Below are positions 44,859-55,220 of a DNA stretch of 64,000 nucleotides, piece after piece. Each line of letters opens with the position of its first letter. The first letter of the stretch is position 1. The translations under genes and the position numbers were made by a program. The notes below the pieces were generated by a model. It searched no databases. It worked only from the letters and a program-made list of their open reading frames with translations, and was not told the origin of the DNA. The DNA comes from Stakelama sediminis (GTDB taxonomy: Bacteria > Pseudomonadota > Alphaproteobacteria > Sphingomonadales > Sphingomonadaceae): NCBI RefSeq assembly GCF_014199335.1, contig NZ_JACIJI010000008.1, positions 1 to 64,000 of the forward strand, read 5' to 3'.

Positions 44859-45785
44859 TCAGCCAATCTGGCCGAAGCACCAGCGCAGGATCGATTTTTG
44901 CGCGTGCAGGCGGTTCTCCGCTTCCGGCCAGATCAGCGATTGCGGCCCGTCAATCACCTCTGCCACCACCTCTTCACCGCGATGCGCGGGCAGGCAGTGG
45001 AGGAACACCGCATCGGGCTTTGCCGCCTGCATCAAGATCGGCGTGACCTGATAGGGCAGCATGGCCTTCAGCTTTTTCTCGGCATGATCCTGCCCCATTG
45101 AAATCCAGGTATCGGTGACGATGACGTCCGCGCCGGACACCGCCGCCGCCGGATCGCGGGTAACACTGGCACGACCGTCGGCACCGCTTACGAAAACGGG
45201 GTCCGGATCATAGCCTTGGGGACAAGCGGCGGCGACGTCGAACTGCATCAGGCCGCCCGCTTCCAGAATCGAATGCAGCACATTGTTGCCGTCGCCCAGC
45301 CATGCCCATTTCAGTCCCGGCAGCGCCTTGCCCGCTTCGATCACGGTCAGCAGGTCGGCGACGATCTGGCAGGGATGCGATGCGTCGGTCAGCCCGTTGA
45401 TGACGGGGACGCTGGCATATTCGGCCATCTCCTCGACCTTCGCATGATCGTCGGTGCGCACCATGATCGCGTCGCAATAGCCCGACAGCACGCGCGCGGT
45501 ATCGGCAACCGTCTCCCCGCGCCCAAGCTGGGTGGAGGCTGCATCGAGCACCAGCGCAGACCCGCCGAGCTGGCGCATCGCCATGTCGAAACTCACCCGC
45601 GTGCGGGTCGAGCTTTTTTCGAACACCATCGCCAGCGTGCGCCCCGCCAGCGGGGCATCGGCATCGGGTTTGCCCTTCGGCCATCCGGCGCGCGCCTGTT
45701 TACGGTCCAGCGCATCGGCCAGGATCGCGGCAACCCCGTCGCCGCCCGCATCGCTCAGGTTCAAAAAATTCCGATAGTCACTCAC
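44859..45785 (-). CDS. argF: Ornithine carbamoyltransferase
   Basis: A 308-residue OTCase. The carbamoyl-phosphate motif [11 protein letters not shown] (about 58), the [14 protein letters not shown] segment and the ornithine-site [10 protein letters not shown] (about 268) are intact. It forms citrulline from ornithine in arginine synthesis. The start is GTG 45785, with GGGGGAG 7 nt upstream. A GC-rich intercistronic hairpin (45803-45824) separates it from argD. Confidence 0.95.
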   Translation of the reverse strand: MSDYRNFLNLSDAGGDGVAAILADALDRKQARAGWPKGKPDADAPLAGRTLAMVFEKSSTRTRVSFDMAMRQLGGSALVLDAASTQLGRGETVADTARVLSGYCDAIMVRTDDHAKVEEMAEYASVPVINGLTDASHPCQIVADLLTVIEAGKALPGLKWAWLGDGNNVLHSILEAGGLMQFDVAAACPQGYDPDPVFVSGADGRASVTRDPAAAVSGADVIVTDTWISMGQDHAEKKLKAMLPYQVTPILMQAAKPDAVFLHCLPAHRGEEVVAEVIDGPQSLIWPEAENRLHAQKSILRWCFGQIG

Positions 45786-45833
45786 GAGGTTTCTCCCCCG
45801 GTCGGAGGCGCACCCGGCGCCTTCCGGTTAATC

Positions 45834-47030
45834 TCAATCATCGGCAGGCGGCGTATAGACGCGCGCTGCTTCGCTCAGTTTTTCGATGCACTCGCTGATA
45901 TGATCTTCCTCGATCACCAGCGGCGGCAACATGCGCACGACATTGTCCCCGGCCGCGACCAGCAACAACCCGTGATTATCGCGGCAATGCGCGACGAAAT
46001 CGCGGCTCACCGCCGGTTCCTTCAGCTTGAGACCAAGCATCAACCCCATGCCGCGCACGCTGTCGAACAACTGGTCGTGATTGGGAATCATCTGTTCCAG
46101 CCCGGAACGCAGGCGCTCGCCCATCGTCTTCACCCGGTCGAGGAAACCGTCTTCGAACATCACGTCGAGGATCGCCTCGCCCGCCGCCATCGCCAGCGGA
46201 TTGCCGCCATAGGTCGAACCGTGGGTACCGAACACCATACCCTTGGCCGCTTCCTCGGTGGCAAGGCACGCCCCCAGCGGGAAGCCGCCGCCGATCCCCT
46301 TGGCCGAGGCCAGAATGTCGGGCGTGATGCCATATTGCTCATGCGCGAACCAGGTTCCGGTCCGGCCATAGCCGCACTGGACCTCGTCCAGCACCAGCAG
46401 CAGCCCCTTCTCATCCGCCGCCTTGCGCAGCCCTTTCAGAAATTCCTGCGTCGCGGGACGGATACCGCCCTCGCCCTGCACCGGCTCGACCAGAAACCCG
46501 GCAGTATTCTCATCGACCAGCGCCAGCGCGGCGTCGAGATCGTTGAACGGGGCATAGGCGAAACCGGGCAGCAACGGCTCGAACCCGTCGCGCATCTTCG
46601 GCTGATTGGTCGCCGAAATCGCGCCCAGCGTACGTCCGTGAAACGCGCTGTTGAACGTAATCAGCGTATGTTTCTGCGGATTGCCGTCGGCATAGTGGTA
46701 ACGCCGCGCGGTCTTGATCGCGCACTCGACCGCTTCCGCGCCCGAATTGGTGAAGAACACCGTGTCGGCAAAACAATGGTCGACGATCCGCTTGGCCAGC
46801 TTCTCGCCCTGCGGGCTGCCGTACATGTTCGACACATGCATCAGCGTTGCCGCCTGCTCCTGAATGGCCTTGGTCAGGTGCGGATGGCCGTGGCCCAGCG
46901 CATTAACGGCGATGCCGCTGGCGAAATCCAGATAGCGTTCGCCGCGCTCGCCGATCAGGTAGCAGCCCTCCCCTCGCACCGGACGCACATCGCACCGCGG
47001 GTAAACGGGCATGAGCGGGGTGATAGTCAT
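45834..47030 (-). CDS. argD: Acetylornithine/succinyldiaminopimelate aminotransferase
   Basis: A 398-residue class-III aminotransferase. It begins with TITPLMPVYPRCDV, has FFTNSGAEAVECAIKTAR near 96-113, VDEVQCGYGRTG-like LVLDEVQCGYGRTG, and the PLP lysine in SAKGIGGGFPLGA. It produces acetylornithine in arginine synthesis and may act in lysine synthesis. Its frame extends 35 codons upstream; ATG 47030 matches the family and follows AAGGAG. The leader contains two stable hairpins (see the leader entry). Confidence 0.95.
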   Translation of the reverse strand: MTITPLMPVYPRCDVRPVRGEGCYLIGERGERYLDFASGIAVNALGHGHPHLTKAIQEQAATLMHVSNMYGSPQGEKLAKRIVDHCFADTVFFTNSGAEAVECAIKTARRYHYADGNPQKHTLITFNSAFHGRTLGAISATNQPKMRDGFEPLLPGFAYAPFNDLDAALALVDENTAGFLVEPVQGEGGIRPATQEFLKGLRKAADEKGLLLVLDEVQCGYGRTGTWFAHEQYGITPDILASAKGIGGGFPLGACLATEEAAKGMVFGTHGSTYGGNPLAMAAGEAILDVMFEDGFLDRVKTMGERLRSGLEQMIPNHDQLFDSVRGMGLMLGLKLKEPAVSRDFVAHCRDNHGLLLVAAGDNVVRMLPPLVIEEDHISECIEKLSEAARVYTPPADD

Positions 47031-47078
47031 GGGCACTGCTCCTTCAAACTGACCGAATCGAACTCCGGAAAACACAAA

Positions 47079-47145
47079 GGGCGGTCCAACCGACCGCCCG
47101 GATGCCGTGTACGAGCCAGAGGTGGCGGGCGTCAATATGCCCGCC
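47079..47145 (-). promoter_or_regulatory. Structured argD leader with terminator-like hairpin
   Basis: In the minus-strand leader of argD, GGCGGGC/GCCCGCC (47145-47124) forms one perfect stem-loop. GGGCGGTC/GACCGCCC (47099-47079) forms a second, followed by TTTGTGTTTTCC. No minus-strand gene lies upstream, so this terminator-like structure sits between the promoter and argD, as in an attenuator or a short leader RNA. No arginine-rich leader peptide is visible. Confidence 0.45.
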
Positions 47146-47238
47146 TTCAGAGCAAAACCAACGTTGCAATTTTTACACTTTTATTACACAAAAGTTTCTG
47201 CTATTGTAATATTGCATAAGTTCTATATTGGGCGCGGC

Positions 47239-47922
47239 ATGTTGACCCGAAACATGCTTCGACTCGTCGTTTTGCTTGCCTGCTGCACAGCACCTGTCAG
47301 CGCCTGGGCCAAAGATGATGCGCAACTGTGGACCAATACCAGCGCCAAGGTAAAACTAGGCGACGGCTGGAGTATTTCGCAGGAGCTGACCGCGCGGTTC
47401 AGCGACAATCGCAACGGCCTGTATGAGCTGGAAAGCGATACGCTGCTCAACTACCAGATCAGTCCGATGATTATGATCGGGGCGGGCTATGTGCATGATC
47501 CCAACTATGCCGGTGGCGATTTCACCGTGATGGAACATCGTGCGCGCGAAGAGGTGACCTTCAACAATCTGATCCATATCGGGCCCGGCGCAATCAGCGC
47601 GCGGATGCGGCTGGAAACCCGCTGGCGTGACGGTGCAACCGGGACCGGATGGCGGCTGCGTCCCTATGTCAAATATTCGCTGCCACTCGGGTCACACGGC
47701 ATCAAATTCTCGATCAGCCATGAAAGTTTCGTCAATCTCAATTCCGTACCCTACCAGAAGATCACCGGCGAGAACCGGATGCGGAATATGGCCGCACTCT
47801 CTTTCCCGGTATCGAAGGTCGCCGGGCTGGAAGTCGGATATATCGAACAGCACGGCTTCGTTCCCGGCGGTGCCGACAGTGACGATCACGTCGCATCGGT
47901 GGCGCTGAAACTGTCGCTTTGA
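47239..47922 (+). CDS. DUF2490 family outer-envelope protein
   Basis: A 227-residue protein with a signal peptide (about 1-23, ending AWA-K). The mature part alternates as in beta-barrels: DAQLWTNTSAKVKLGDGWSISQELTARFSD, then repeated GAG-Y and RLETRWRDG strands, ending in KLSL. This is the DUF2490 pattern, thought to be outer-membrane barrels. The family has no defined transport substrate. It is divergent from argD; the 208 bp between the starts is AT-rich. Confidence 0.8.
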   Translation: MLTRNMLRLVVLLACCTAPVSAWAKDDAQLWTNTSAKVKLGDGWSISQELTARFSDNRNGLYELESDTLLNYQISPMIMIGAGYVHDPNYAGGDFTVMEHRAREEVTFNNLIHIGPGAISARMRLETRWRDGATGTGWRLRPYVKYSLPLGSHGIKFSISHESFVNLNSVPYQKITGENRMRNMAALSFPVSKVAGLEVGYIEQHGFVPGGADSDDHVASVALKLSL

Positions 47923-47959
47923 TCGGGCAGGGCCGGCTGAACGCCTGAGCGCGCGCCGA

Positions 47960-48796
47960 TCAGTTCTTGATCTTCCAGCCGCGTTTCAGCAGCGTGTAGC
48001 ACAGCAGGCCCAGCACGATATCAAGGCCAAGCACCACCAGCGCGCCGATCAGAACCGGCGAGTCGCTGATCCCCAGAAAACCGTAGCGAAAACCGGAAAT
48101 GATATAGAAGAACGGATTGGCGTGGCTGATCGCCTGAAATGCCGGTGCCAGCCGGTCGATCGAGTAGAACGTCCCCGACAGCAGCGTCAGCGGCGCGATC
48201 ACGAAATTGGTGACGGCGGCCGAATGGTCGAACTTCTCAGCCCAGATCGACGTCAGCACACCCATGAACGCGAGAAACAGCGATCCCAGCAGGCCGAACC
48301 AGATAATGGCCCAGATATGATGCGGCGTGGCATGCACGCCCGGCCACAACAGCATGGCCAGCCAGACCGTTCCGCCGACGCACAGCGCACGCGTCACCGC
48401 GCCGCCTGCCAGCCCGGCAAGCAGTTCGCCCACCGAAAGCGGCGGCATCAGGTAATCGACGATCGTCCCCTGTATCTTGCCGACAAGCAGGGAAAAGCTG
48501 GCATTCTGGAACGCGTTGTTGAGCATCCCCATGATGATCAGGCCCGGCGCGATAAAGTCGGCGAAGGACACGCCTTCCACCATGCCGCGGCCCCGCCCGC
48601 CCAGCGCAAGGGTGAAAATCACCAGATACAACAGGGTCGTGATCGCCGGTGCCCAGACAGTTTGCAACTGCACCTTGAAGAAACGGCGCACCTCCTTGAT
48701 ATAGAGGGTCCACAGACCGGCCCAGTTGACATTGCGGAATACCGCAATACCGGGTTCGGTCAGTCTGTCGTCACCGGAAACGGGCTGGTCGGTCAT
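47960..48796 (-). CDS. ABC-2 type transporter permease
   Basis: A 278-residue permease with six predicted helices. The N-terminal LYIKEVRRFFKVQLQTVWAP and LIIMGMLNNAFQNASFSLL are typical of ABC-2 (NodJ/DrrB-like) permeases. FYSIDRLAPAFQAISHANPFFYIISGFRYG forms the conserved C-terminal block. Its ATPase is not adjacent and must be elsewhere. The cargo is unknown; the family includes exporters of polysaccharides, lipids and drugs. ATG 48796 is preferred; upstream in-frame starts run toward the divergent gcrA. Confidence 0.85.
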   Translation of the reverse strand: MTDQPVSGDDRLTEPGIAVFRNVNWAGLWTLYIKEVRRFFKVQLQTVWAPAITTLLYLVIFTLALGGRGRGMVEGVSFADFIAPGLIIMGMLNNAFQNASFSLLVGKIQGTIVDYLMPPLSVGELLAGLAGGAVTRALCVGGTVWLAMLLWPGVHATPHHIWAIIWFGLLGSLFLAFMGVLTSIWAEKFDHSAAVTNFVIAPLTLLSGTFYSIDRLAPAFQAISHANPFFYIISGFRYGFLGISDSPVLIGALVVLGLDIVLGLLCYTLLKRGWKIKN

Positions 48797-48867
48797 GGCT
48801 TTTCGCCTAGCCATTGCCGCGAAGTCCTGCAACCCGGTGCTGCGCACATGTTTGAGGATTTTGACGA

Positions 48868-49524
48868 ATGAGCTGGACCGAAGAACGCATTTCCACGCTT
48901 AAAAAAATGTGGGAATCGGGCATGACGGCAAGCCAGATCGCCGAGGAACTGGGCGGTGTCAGCCGTAATGCAGTGATCGGCAAGGCCCATCGGCTGGGCC
49001 TGCAATCGCGCCCGTCCCCTGTGAAGAGCAATGAGGGCGACGCCAAACCGGCCAAGGCCGCCAGGCCTGCCCCCGCCCCGAAGGCGGCATCCAAACCCGC
49101 ACCGCCGCCCTCTCCGGCACCGGCTCCCGCGCCACCGCCCCCGGCCGCGAAGGCACAGGAGGAGGACGCAGAAGATGAAAAGCCCCGGCCTATGGTTCGC
49201 TCTGTCGGCCCCGGCGGCTTTGTGCGTCAGAACCCCGGCGATCAGGCCCCCCCGGCAACACCGGCACCGCCGCGGCGGCTGGTGCCCGCCAAGCCGTCAC
49301 CGGAGGTTGCCGACAAAACGTCGCTGCTCGACCTCAATGACAAAATCTGCAAATGGCCGATGGGCCATCCCGGCGAACCCGACTTTCATTTCTGCGGAGA
49401 CAAGGTGAATCCGGGCTTCCCCTACTGCGTCGAGCATTGCGGCCACGCCTATCAGGCACAGCTCCCGCGCCGCGACCGCCGCCCGCCGCCGCCGCTGCCC
49501 TATGGCGGCCCGCGCGTGCGCTGA
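48868..49524 (+). CDS. gcrA: Cell-cycle regulator GcrA
   Basis: A 218-residue GcrA. The N-terminal DNA-binding segment MSWTEERISTLKKMW...ASQIAEELGGVSRNAVIGKAHRLGL is diagnostic. A Pro/Ala-rich linker (about 50-145) follows. The C-terminal sigma-70-interacting domain has cysteine/histidine residues in CKWPMGHPGEPDFHFCG and YCVEHCGHAY. In Caulobacter, GcrA binds sigma-70 and CcrM-methylated GANTC promoters to activate division genes. The start overlaps no gene and follows GAGGA by 9 nt. A strong terminator follows. Confidence 0.95.
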   Translation: MSWTEERISTLKKMWESGMTASQIAEELGGVSRNAVIGKAHRLGLQSRPSPVKSNEGDAKPAKAARPAPAPKAASKPAPPPSPAPAPAPPPPAAKAQEEDAEDEKPRPMVRSVGPGGFVRQNPGDQAPPATPAPPRRLVPAKPSPEVADKTSLLDLNDKICKWPMGHPGEPDFHFCGDKVNPGFPYCVEHCGHAYQAQLPRRDRRPPPPLPYGGPRVR

Positions 49525-49548
49525 GTCCGGTATCATAGCCCAAATCAC

Positions 49549-49589
49549 AATATTGCGTCGCAGCACATTTGTTGCGGCGCAATATTTTT
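49549..49589 (+). terminator. Rho-independent terminator of gcrA
   Basis: AATATTGCGTCGCA and TGCGGCGCAATATT pair over 14 bp (one G-U) around a 10-nt loop, followed by T-rich sequence. It ends 65 nt after the gcrA stop. Between it and 49757 the DNA is AT-rich, with a TACTAAG/CTTAGTA inverted repeat (49616-49637), and no gene is seen. Confidence 0.85.
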
Positions 49590-49757
49590 GCGCGTTTAGT
49601 AAGTAGAGTATGCAATACTAAGGGTTTATACTTAGTAATTTCCCTTACCATATCTGTTTTCTTCTAGTTTCCGGCATCGATATTACGCAATTTTTGCAAG
49701 TCCGGTCTTGGGATCGGGTAGAGTAAAGCAAACGCCCGGTGCCGTACGAATCGGCCC

Positions 49758-50186
49758 ATGGTCTTTTCATTTCACCCATTCGCAACCTTGCCCACGGATC
49801 GCCGCGGTGTGGCACTGGTGGAATTCGCGATTACACTGCCGTTGTTGCTCTATCTGATCCTCGGCATTCTCACATACGGACAATATTTTCTGCTGGCCCA
49901 TAGCGCCCAGCAACTTGCCAATGATGCCGCCCGCTCGACGATTGCGGGACTCACCGGGGCCGAGCGCGCCAGCCTCGCCGGAACCACCATTTCCCGCGAA
50001 GCAGCTTCGCTCGATAGCGTGAAGCTGTCCGATATCAGCCACAGCATTCGCGAAGATGGCAAGGATGTCATGGTGACGGTGCGGATCGACGCCAGCCGCG
50101 TCCCCCTGATTTCCACACATCTTATCCCGGTGCCCGATCCCATGATCGAGCGGCGGGCCGTTATCGCCAGGGGAGGTATTTCATGA
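49758..50186 (+). CDS. TadE-like pilus assembly protein
   Basis: A 142-residue pseudopilin-like protein. The N-terminal TDRRGVALVEFAITLPLLLYLILGILTYGQYFLL carries the TadE helix with the invariant Glu in LVEFAI. The rest is a small beta-rich domain. TadE/TadF pseudopilins help assemble Flp (Tad) pili. The stop overlaps the next start as ATGA (50183-50186). No other tad gene lies in the window. Confidence 0.85.
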   Translation: MVFSFHPFATLPTDRRGVALVEFAITLPLLLYLILGILTYGQYFLLAHSAQQLANDAARSTIAGLTGAERASLAGTTISREAASLDSVKLSDISHSIREDGKDVMVTVRIDASRVPLISTHLIPVPDPMIERRAVIARGGIS

Positions 50187-51826
50187 AGCGACTATATGCA
50201 CGGCTGCGACACGACCGGCGCGGCAATGCCGCGATCCTGATCGGCGCAGCCCTGCCGATGCTGCTGGGTGCAGGAGCACTGGCGGTCGATCTGGGTTCAG
50301 CCCAGCTTGAAAGCCGACGCTTGCAGGGAATTGCCGATTCCGCCGCCCTTGCCGCCGCCACTGATGCCGCTGATGCGCAGGAACGTGCGCAGGACATGGT
50401 CGATGCGTCGGGATGGGATCGCAAGATCGACGTCGTCACCACATCCGGCACCTATGACCGCTCCGACAGCGACATCGCCACCCGCTTTTCATCCGGCGGC
50501 GTCCACCCGAATGCAGTGAAAGTCACGCTGACCACGCAATCCCCGACATTTCTGGCGCGTTTTTTCGGCAAGGACAGCATCACGGTCGTACGCAAGGCAA
50601 CGGCAACACGCGCCAATCTGGCAAGTTTCAGCATCGGCACGCGGCTGCTCAAACTCGATGGCGGATTGCTGAACGCCTATTTGTCGGCGCTGACCGGCAG
50701 TCAGGTCTCGCTCAGCGTCATGGATTATCAGGCTTTGGCCAGCGCGAATGTCGACTTGCTGGGGTTTCTGAAACAACTCAATACACAGGCAAATCTGAAG
50801 GCGGTCAGCTTCAACGACATTCTGAAATCCTCGGTCAGCGGCCCGCAGGCACTGGCCGCTGTCGGGGGCGCGTTACCGGCAGGCACCGCCCAGAACGCCC
50901 TTACCCGGCTCGCCAGCGCAGCCAGCGGCACCGGCAAACCGCTGTCCAGCCTTATCGACCTTGGACCGCTGGGCACGCAGGACGATGGCGGCGGTGCGCT
51001 GGTCCGGGTCAATGCCCTGTCGCTGGCGACCGCGCTGCTCGAACTGGCCAATGACAAGCGGCAGGTGGCGTTCGACCTGTCGGCGGCGGTACCGGGGATT
51101 GCGCAGTCGCGGGTCTGGCTGGCGATCGGACAGCGGCCTGAAAGCTCGCCATGGATCGCGATTACCGATAGCGGCAATCCGGTCATCCGCACCGCGCAGG
51201 CCCGCCTCTATATCGAAAACCGGACAGGTTCGACGGCACTGCCCGGTCTCAGCACCCTCGCCAGCATCGACCTGCCAATCTATGCCGAACTGGCGAGCGG
51301 TGAGGCCCGACTCGACAGGATTTCCTGTGACGGGAATGCACGACATGTCACGATCGATGCGCGCAGCGGACTCGGCAAGGCGGCAATCGGCACCATCGAC
51401 ACCGGTACGCTGGACGATTTTTCCCGTGAACCGGCGATCAGCGACGCCCATCTCATCAACGCCCTGTTGCTGAAGGTCGACGGCAGCGCCACGATCGACC
51501 TTGGCGGCGATGAGCCATGGCATACGCTTCGTTTCAACGACGCCCAGATCGCCGACGGCGACCCGCAAACGGTATCGGGCAGCACAGCGGTACAGGGTAT
51601 CGTGTCCAGTCTGGCATCCCGGATAAAGCTGAAGGTCAGCGCGGCGGGCCTGCTTTCCGTCAATACCGGTCCGATCGGCAACGCCGTGGCATCGCAGCTT
51701 ACCACCGTGGCCCCCGCGCTGGACGGACTGGTCAATCTGGCGACCGGTGCGCTGGGCGTGCATTATGGTCAGGCAGACGTCTGGGTGACGGGTGTGCGCT
51801 GCGGACAACCGGTGCTCGTATCCTGA
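50183..51826 (+). CDS. TadG-like pilus assembly protein
   Basis: A 547-residue protein. It begins with the TadG N-terminal segment RHDRRGNAAILIGAALPMLLGAGALAVDLG (about 9-38), followed by QGIADSAALAAATDA. The long periplasmic region contains VRKATATRANLASF near 145 and a DNPVIRTAQ-type beta-rich domain. It has no visible MIDAS (DxSxS) motif, so it seems to lack the von Willebrand A domain of full TadG. It is coupled to tadE and lies 59 nt before parE. Confidence 0.8.
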   Translation: MKRLYARLRHDRRGNAAILIGAALPMLLGAGALAVDLGSAQLESRRLQGIADSAALAAATDAADAQERAQDMVDASGWDRKIDVVTTSGTYDRSDSDIATRFSSGGVHPNAVKVTLTTQSPTFLARFFGKDSITVVRKATATRANLASFSIGTRLLKLDGGLLNAYLSALTGSQVSLSVMDYQALASANVDLLGFLKQLNTQANLKAVSFNDILKSSVSGPQALAAVGGALPAGTAQNALTRLASAASGTGKPLSSLIDLGPLGTQDDGGGALVRVNALSLATALLELANDKRQVAFDLSAAVPGIAQSRVWLAIGQRPESSPWIAITDSGNPVIRTAQARLYIENRTGSTALPGLSTLASIDLPIYAELASGEARLDRISCDGNARHVTIDARSGLGKAAIGTIDTGTLDDFSREPAISDAHLINALLLKVDGSATIDLGGDEPWHTLRFNDAQIADGDPQTVSGSTAVQGIVSSLASRIKLKVSAAGLLSVNTGPIGNAVASQLTTVAPALDGLVNLATGALGVHYGQADVWVTGVRCGQPVLVS

Positions 51827-51831
51827 CATAG

Positions 51832-53871
<2,040 letters not shown>

Positions 53872-53894
53872 CGCCCGTGACGGGAGAGACTGGA

Positions 53895-55214
53895 ATGATC
53901 CGCCTTGCCAGCGCAATCACAGCGGTGCTGATACTATCCGCAGCACCGGCAGTCGCCCGAACACCCTTTCAGGACACGATGAACAGCATCGATGCGTCGG
54001 TTTCCCTGACCGACCGGATCGGCGAACTCATCCCGATCCTGAAGGGCGAAGGCAACTATAACGCCTACTTCTCCGCCGCATTCCGCGAACAGGTGCCGAA
54101 GGCAAAGCTGGATGCACTGATGAAGCAGGTGGAGGCCGCTATCGGCACGCCGGTTTCCATCGAAAAGATCACCCCCGCCACGCCCTTCGCCGCAACCCTG
54201 CGTGTCGGGTTTACCAAAGGTGTGGCGACGATGCGGATCGCCGTCGATCCGAACACGCCGCATCGGGTGACCGGCCTGCTCATCACCGGCACCGAACCGC
54301 GCGGCGATACGCTGTCGCAACTGGAAGCGTCGTTCAAAACGCTGCCGGGACAGTCCGGCTATGCCATCTATGCGCTGAGCGACGGGGCACCGAAACTGCT
54401 GGCCGGTATGAAGCCCGAACTATCCGCCCCGCTCGGTTCCAGTTTCAAATTATGGGTGCTGGCCGCCGCCGCGCAGCAGGTTGCGGACGGCACGCGCCAC
54501 TGGTCGGATATTCTCCCGCTGGTGCATACCAACCTGCCCGGCGGGACACTTTCAAGCTGGCCGGATGGTGCGCCGCTGACGCTGCAATCGCTGACCACCT
54601 TCATGCTTTCGCAAAGCGACAACAGCGCCACTGATACGCTGATCGGTGCGCTGGGACCGGACAAGGTCGACGCGATGGTCAGCGCAACCGGCGTGGCTCA
54701 GCCGGATCGCACCCTGCCCGTCCTGACCACCGCGCAGGCGTTCGCCCTGAAAGACCCGGCCAATGCCGAAATCCTTGCCGCATGGCAGAGCGCGACATCC
54801 CCGGACGCGCGGCGGGCCGTGCTTGCGCAACACAAGGCGGCGCTCGCCAAGCCGGTGCGTGAATCGGTCTTTTCCGGCAAACCGGTGGCGGTCGACAGCG
54901 TTGAATGGTTCGCCAGTCCCGCCGATGAGGCAAAGGTGCTCGACTGGCTGCGCCGTAATGCCGGAGACACGGCGCTCACACTGATGGCGGTCAATCCCGG
55001 CACCAATGCCGATATCGCCGGGAAATTCGCCTATATCGGCTATAAGGGCGGATCGGAGCCGGGGGTGATCGCGATGAACTATCTTGTCCGGCGCAAGGAC
55101 GGGCGCTGGTTCGCGGTCACCGGCAACTGGCATCGCGACGATGCGGGCGTGAAGACGGAAAGCTTCGCCAGCCTGATGAACCGGGCGCTCGCGCTGACCG
55201 CAAAGATCGACTGA
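53895..55214 (+). CDS. Serine hydrolase, class-A beta-lactamase fold, with N-terminal DUF3887-like domain
   Basis: A 439-residue secreted protein. The signal peptide ends near residue 21 (AVA-R). Residues 25-140 form a small alpha/beta domain like those in front of periplasmic hydrolases. The C-terminal domain has the active-site series of class-A enzymes: SSFK (Ser182, Lys185), SDN (241-243) and KGG (384-386). The E-x-x-x-N loop of true beta-lactamases is not evident, so a D,D-peptidase or esterase role is possible. It begins 23 nt after parE and is probably co-transcribed. Confidence 0.75.
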   Translation: MIRLASAITAVLILSAAPAVARTPFQDTMNSIDASVSLTDRIGELIPILKGEGNYNAYFSAAFREQVPKAKLDALMKQVEAAIGTPVSIEKITPATPFAATLRVGFTKGVATMRIAVDPNTPHRVTGLLITGTEPRGDTLSQLEASFKTLPGQSGYAIYALSDGAPKLLAGMKPELSAPLGSSFKLWVLAAAAQQVADGTRHWSDILPLVHTNLPGGTLSSWPDGAPLTLQSLTTFMLSQSDNSATDTLIGALGPDKVDAMVSATGVAQPDRTLPVLTTAQAFALKDPANAEILAAWQSATSPDARRAVLAQHKAALAKPVRESVFSGKPVAVDSVEWFASPADEAKVLDWLRRNAGDTALTLMAVNPGTNADIAGKFAYIGYKGGSEPGVIAMNYLVRRKDGRWFAVTGNWHRDDAGVKTESFASLMNRALALTAKID

Positions 55215-55220
55215 CTTTTC

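Noticed and set aside
45216..47219. A 667-residue open frame opposite argF-argD
   Set aside because: Covers two conserved arginine genes and their gap; composition of a shadow.
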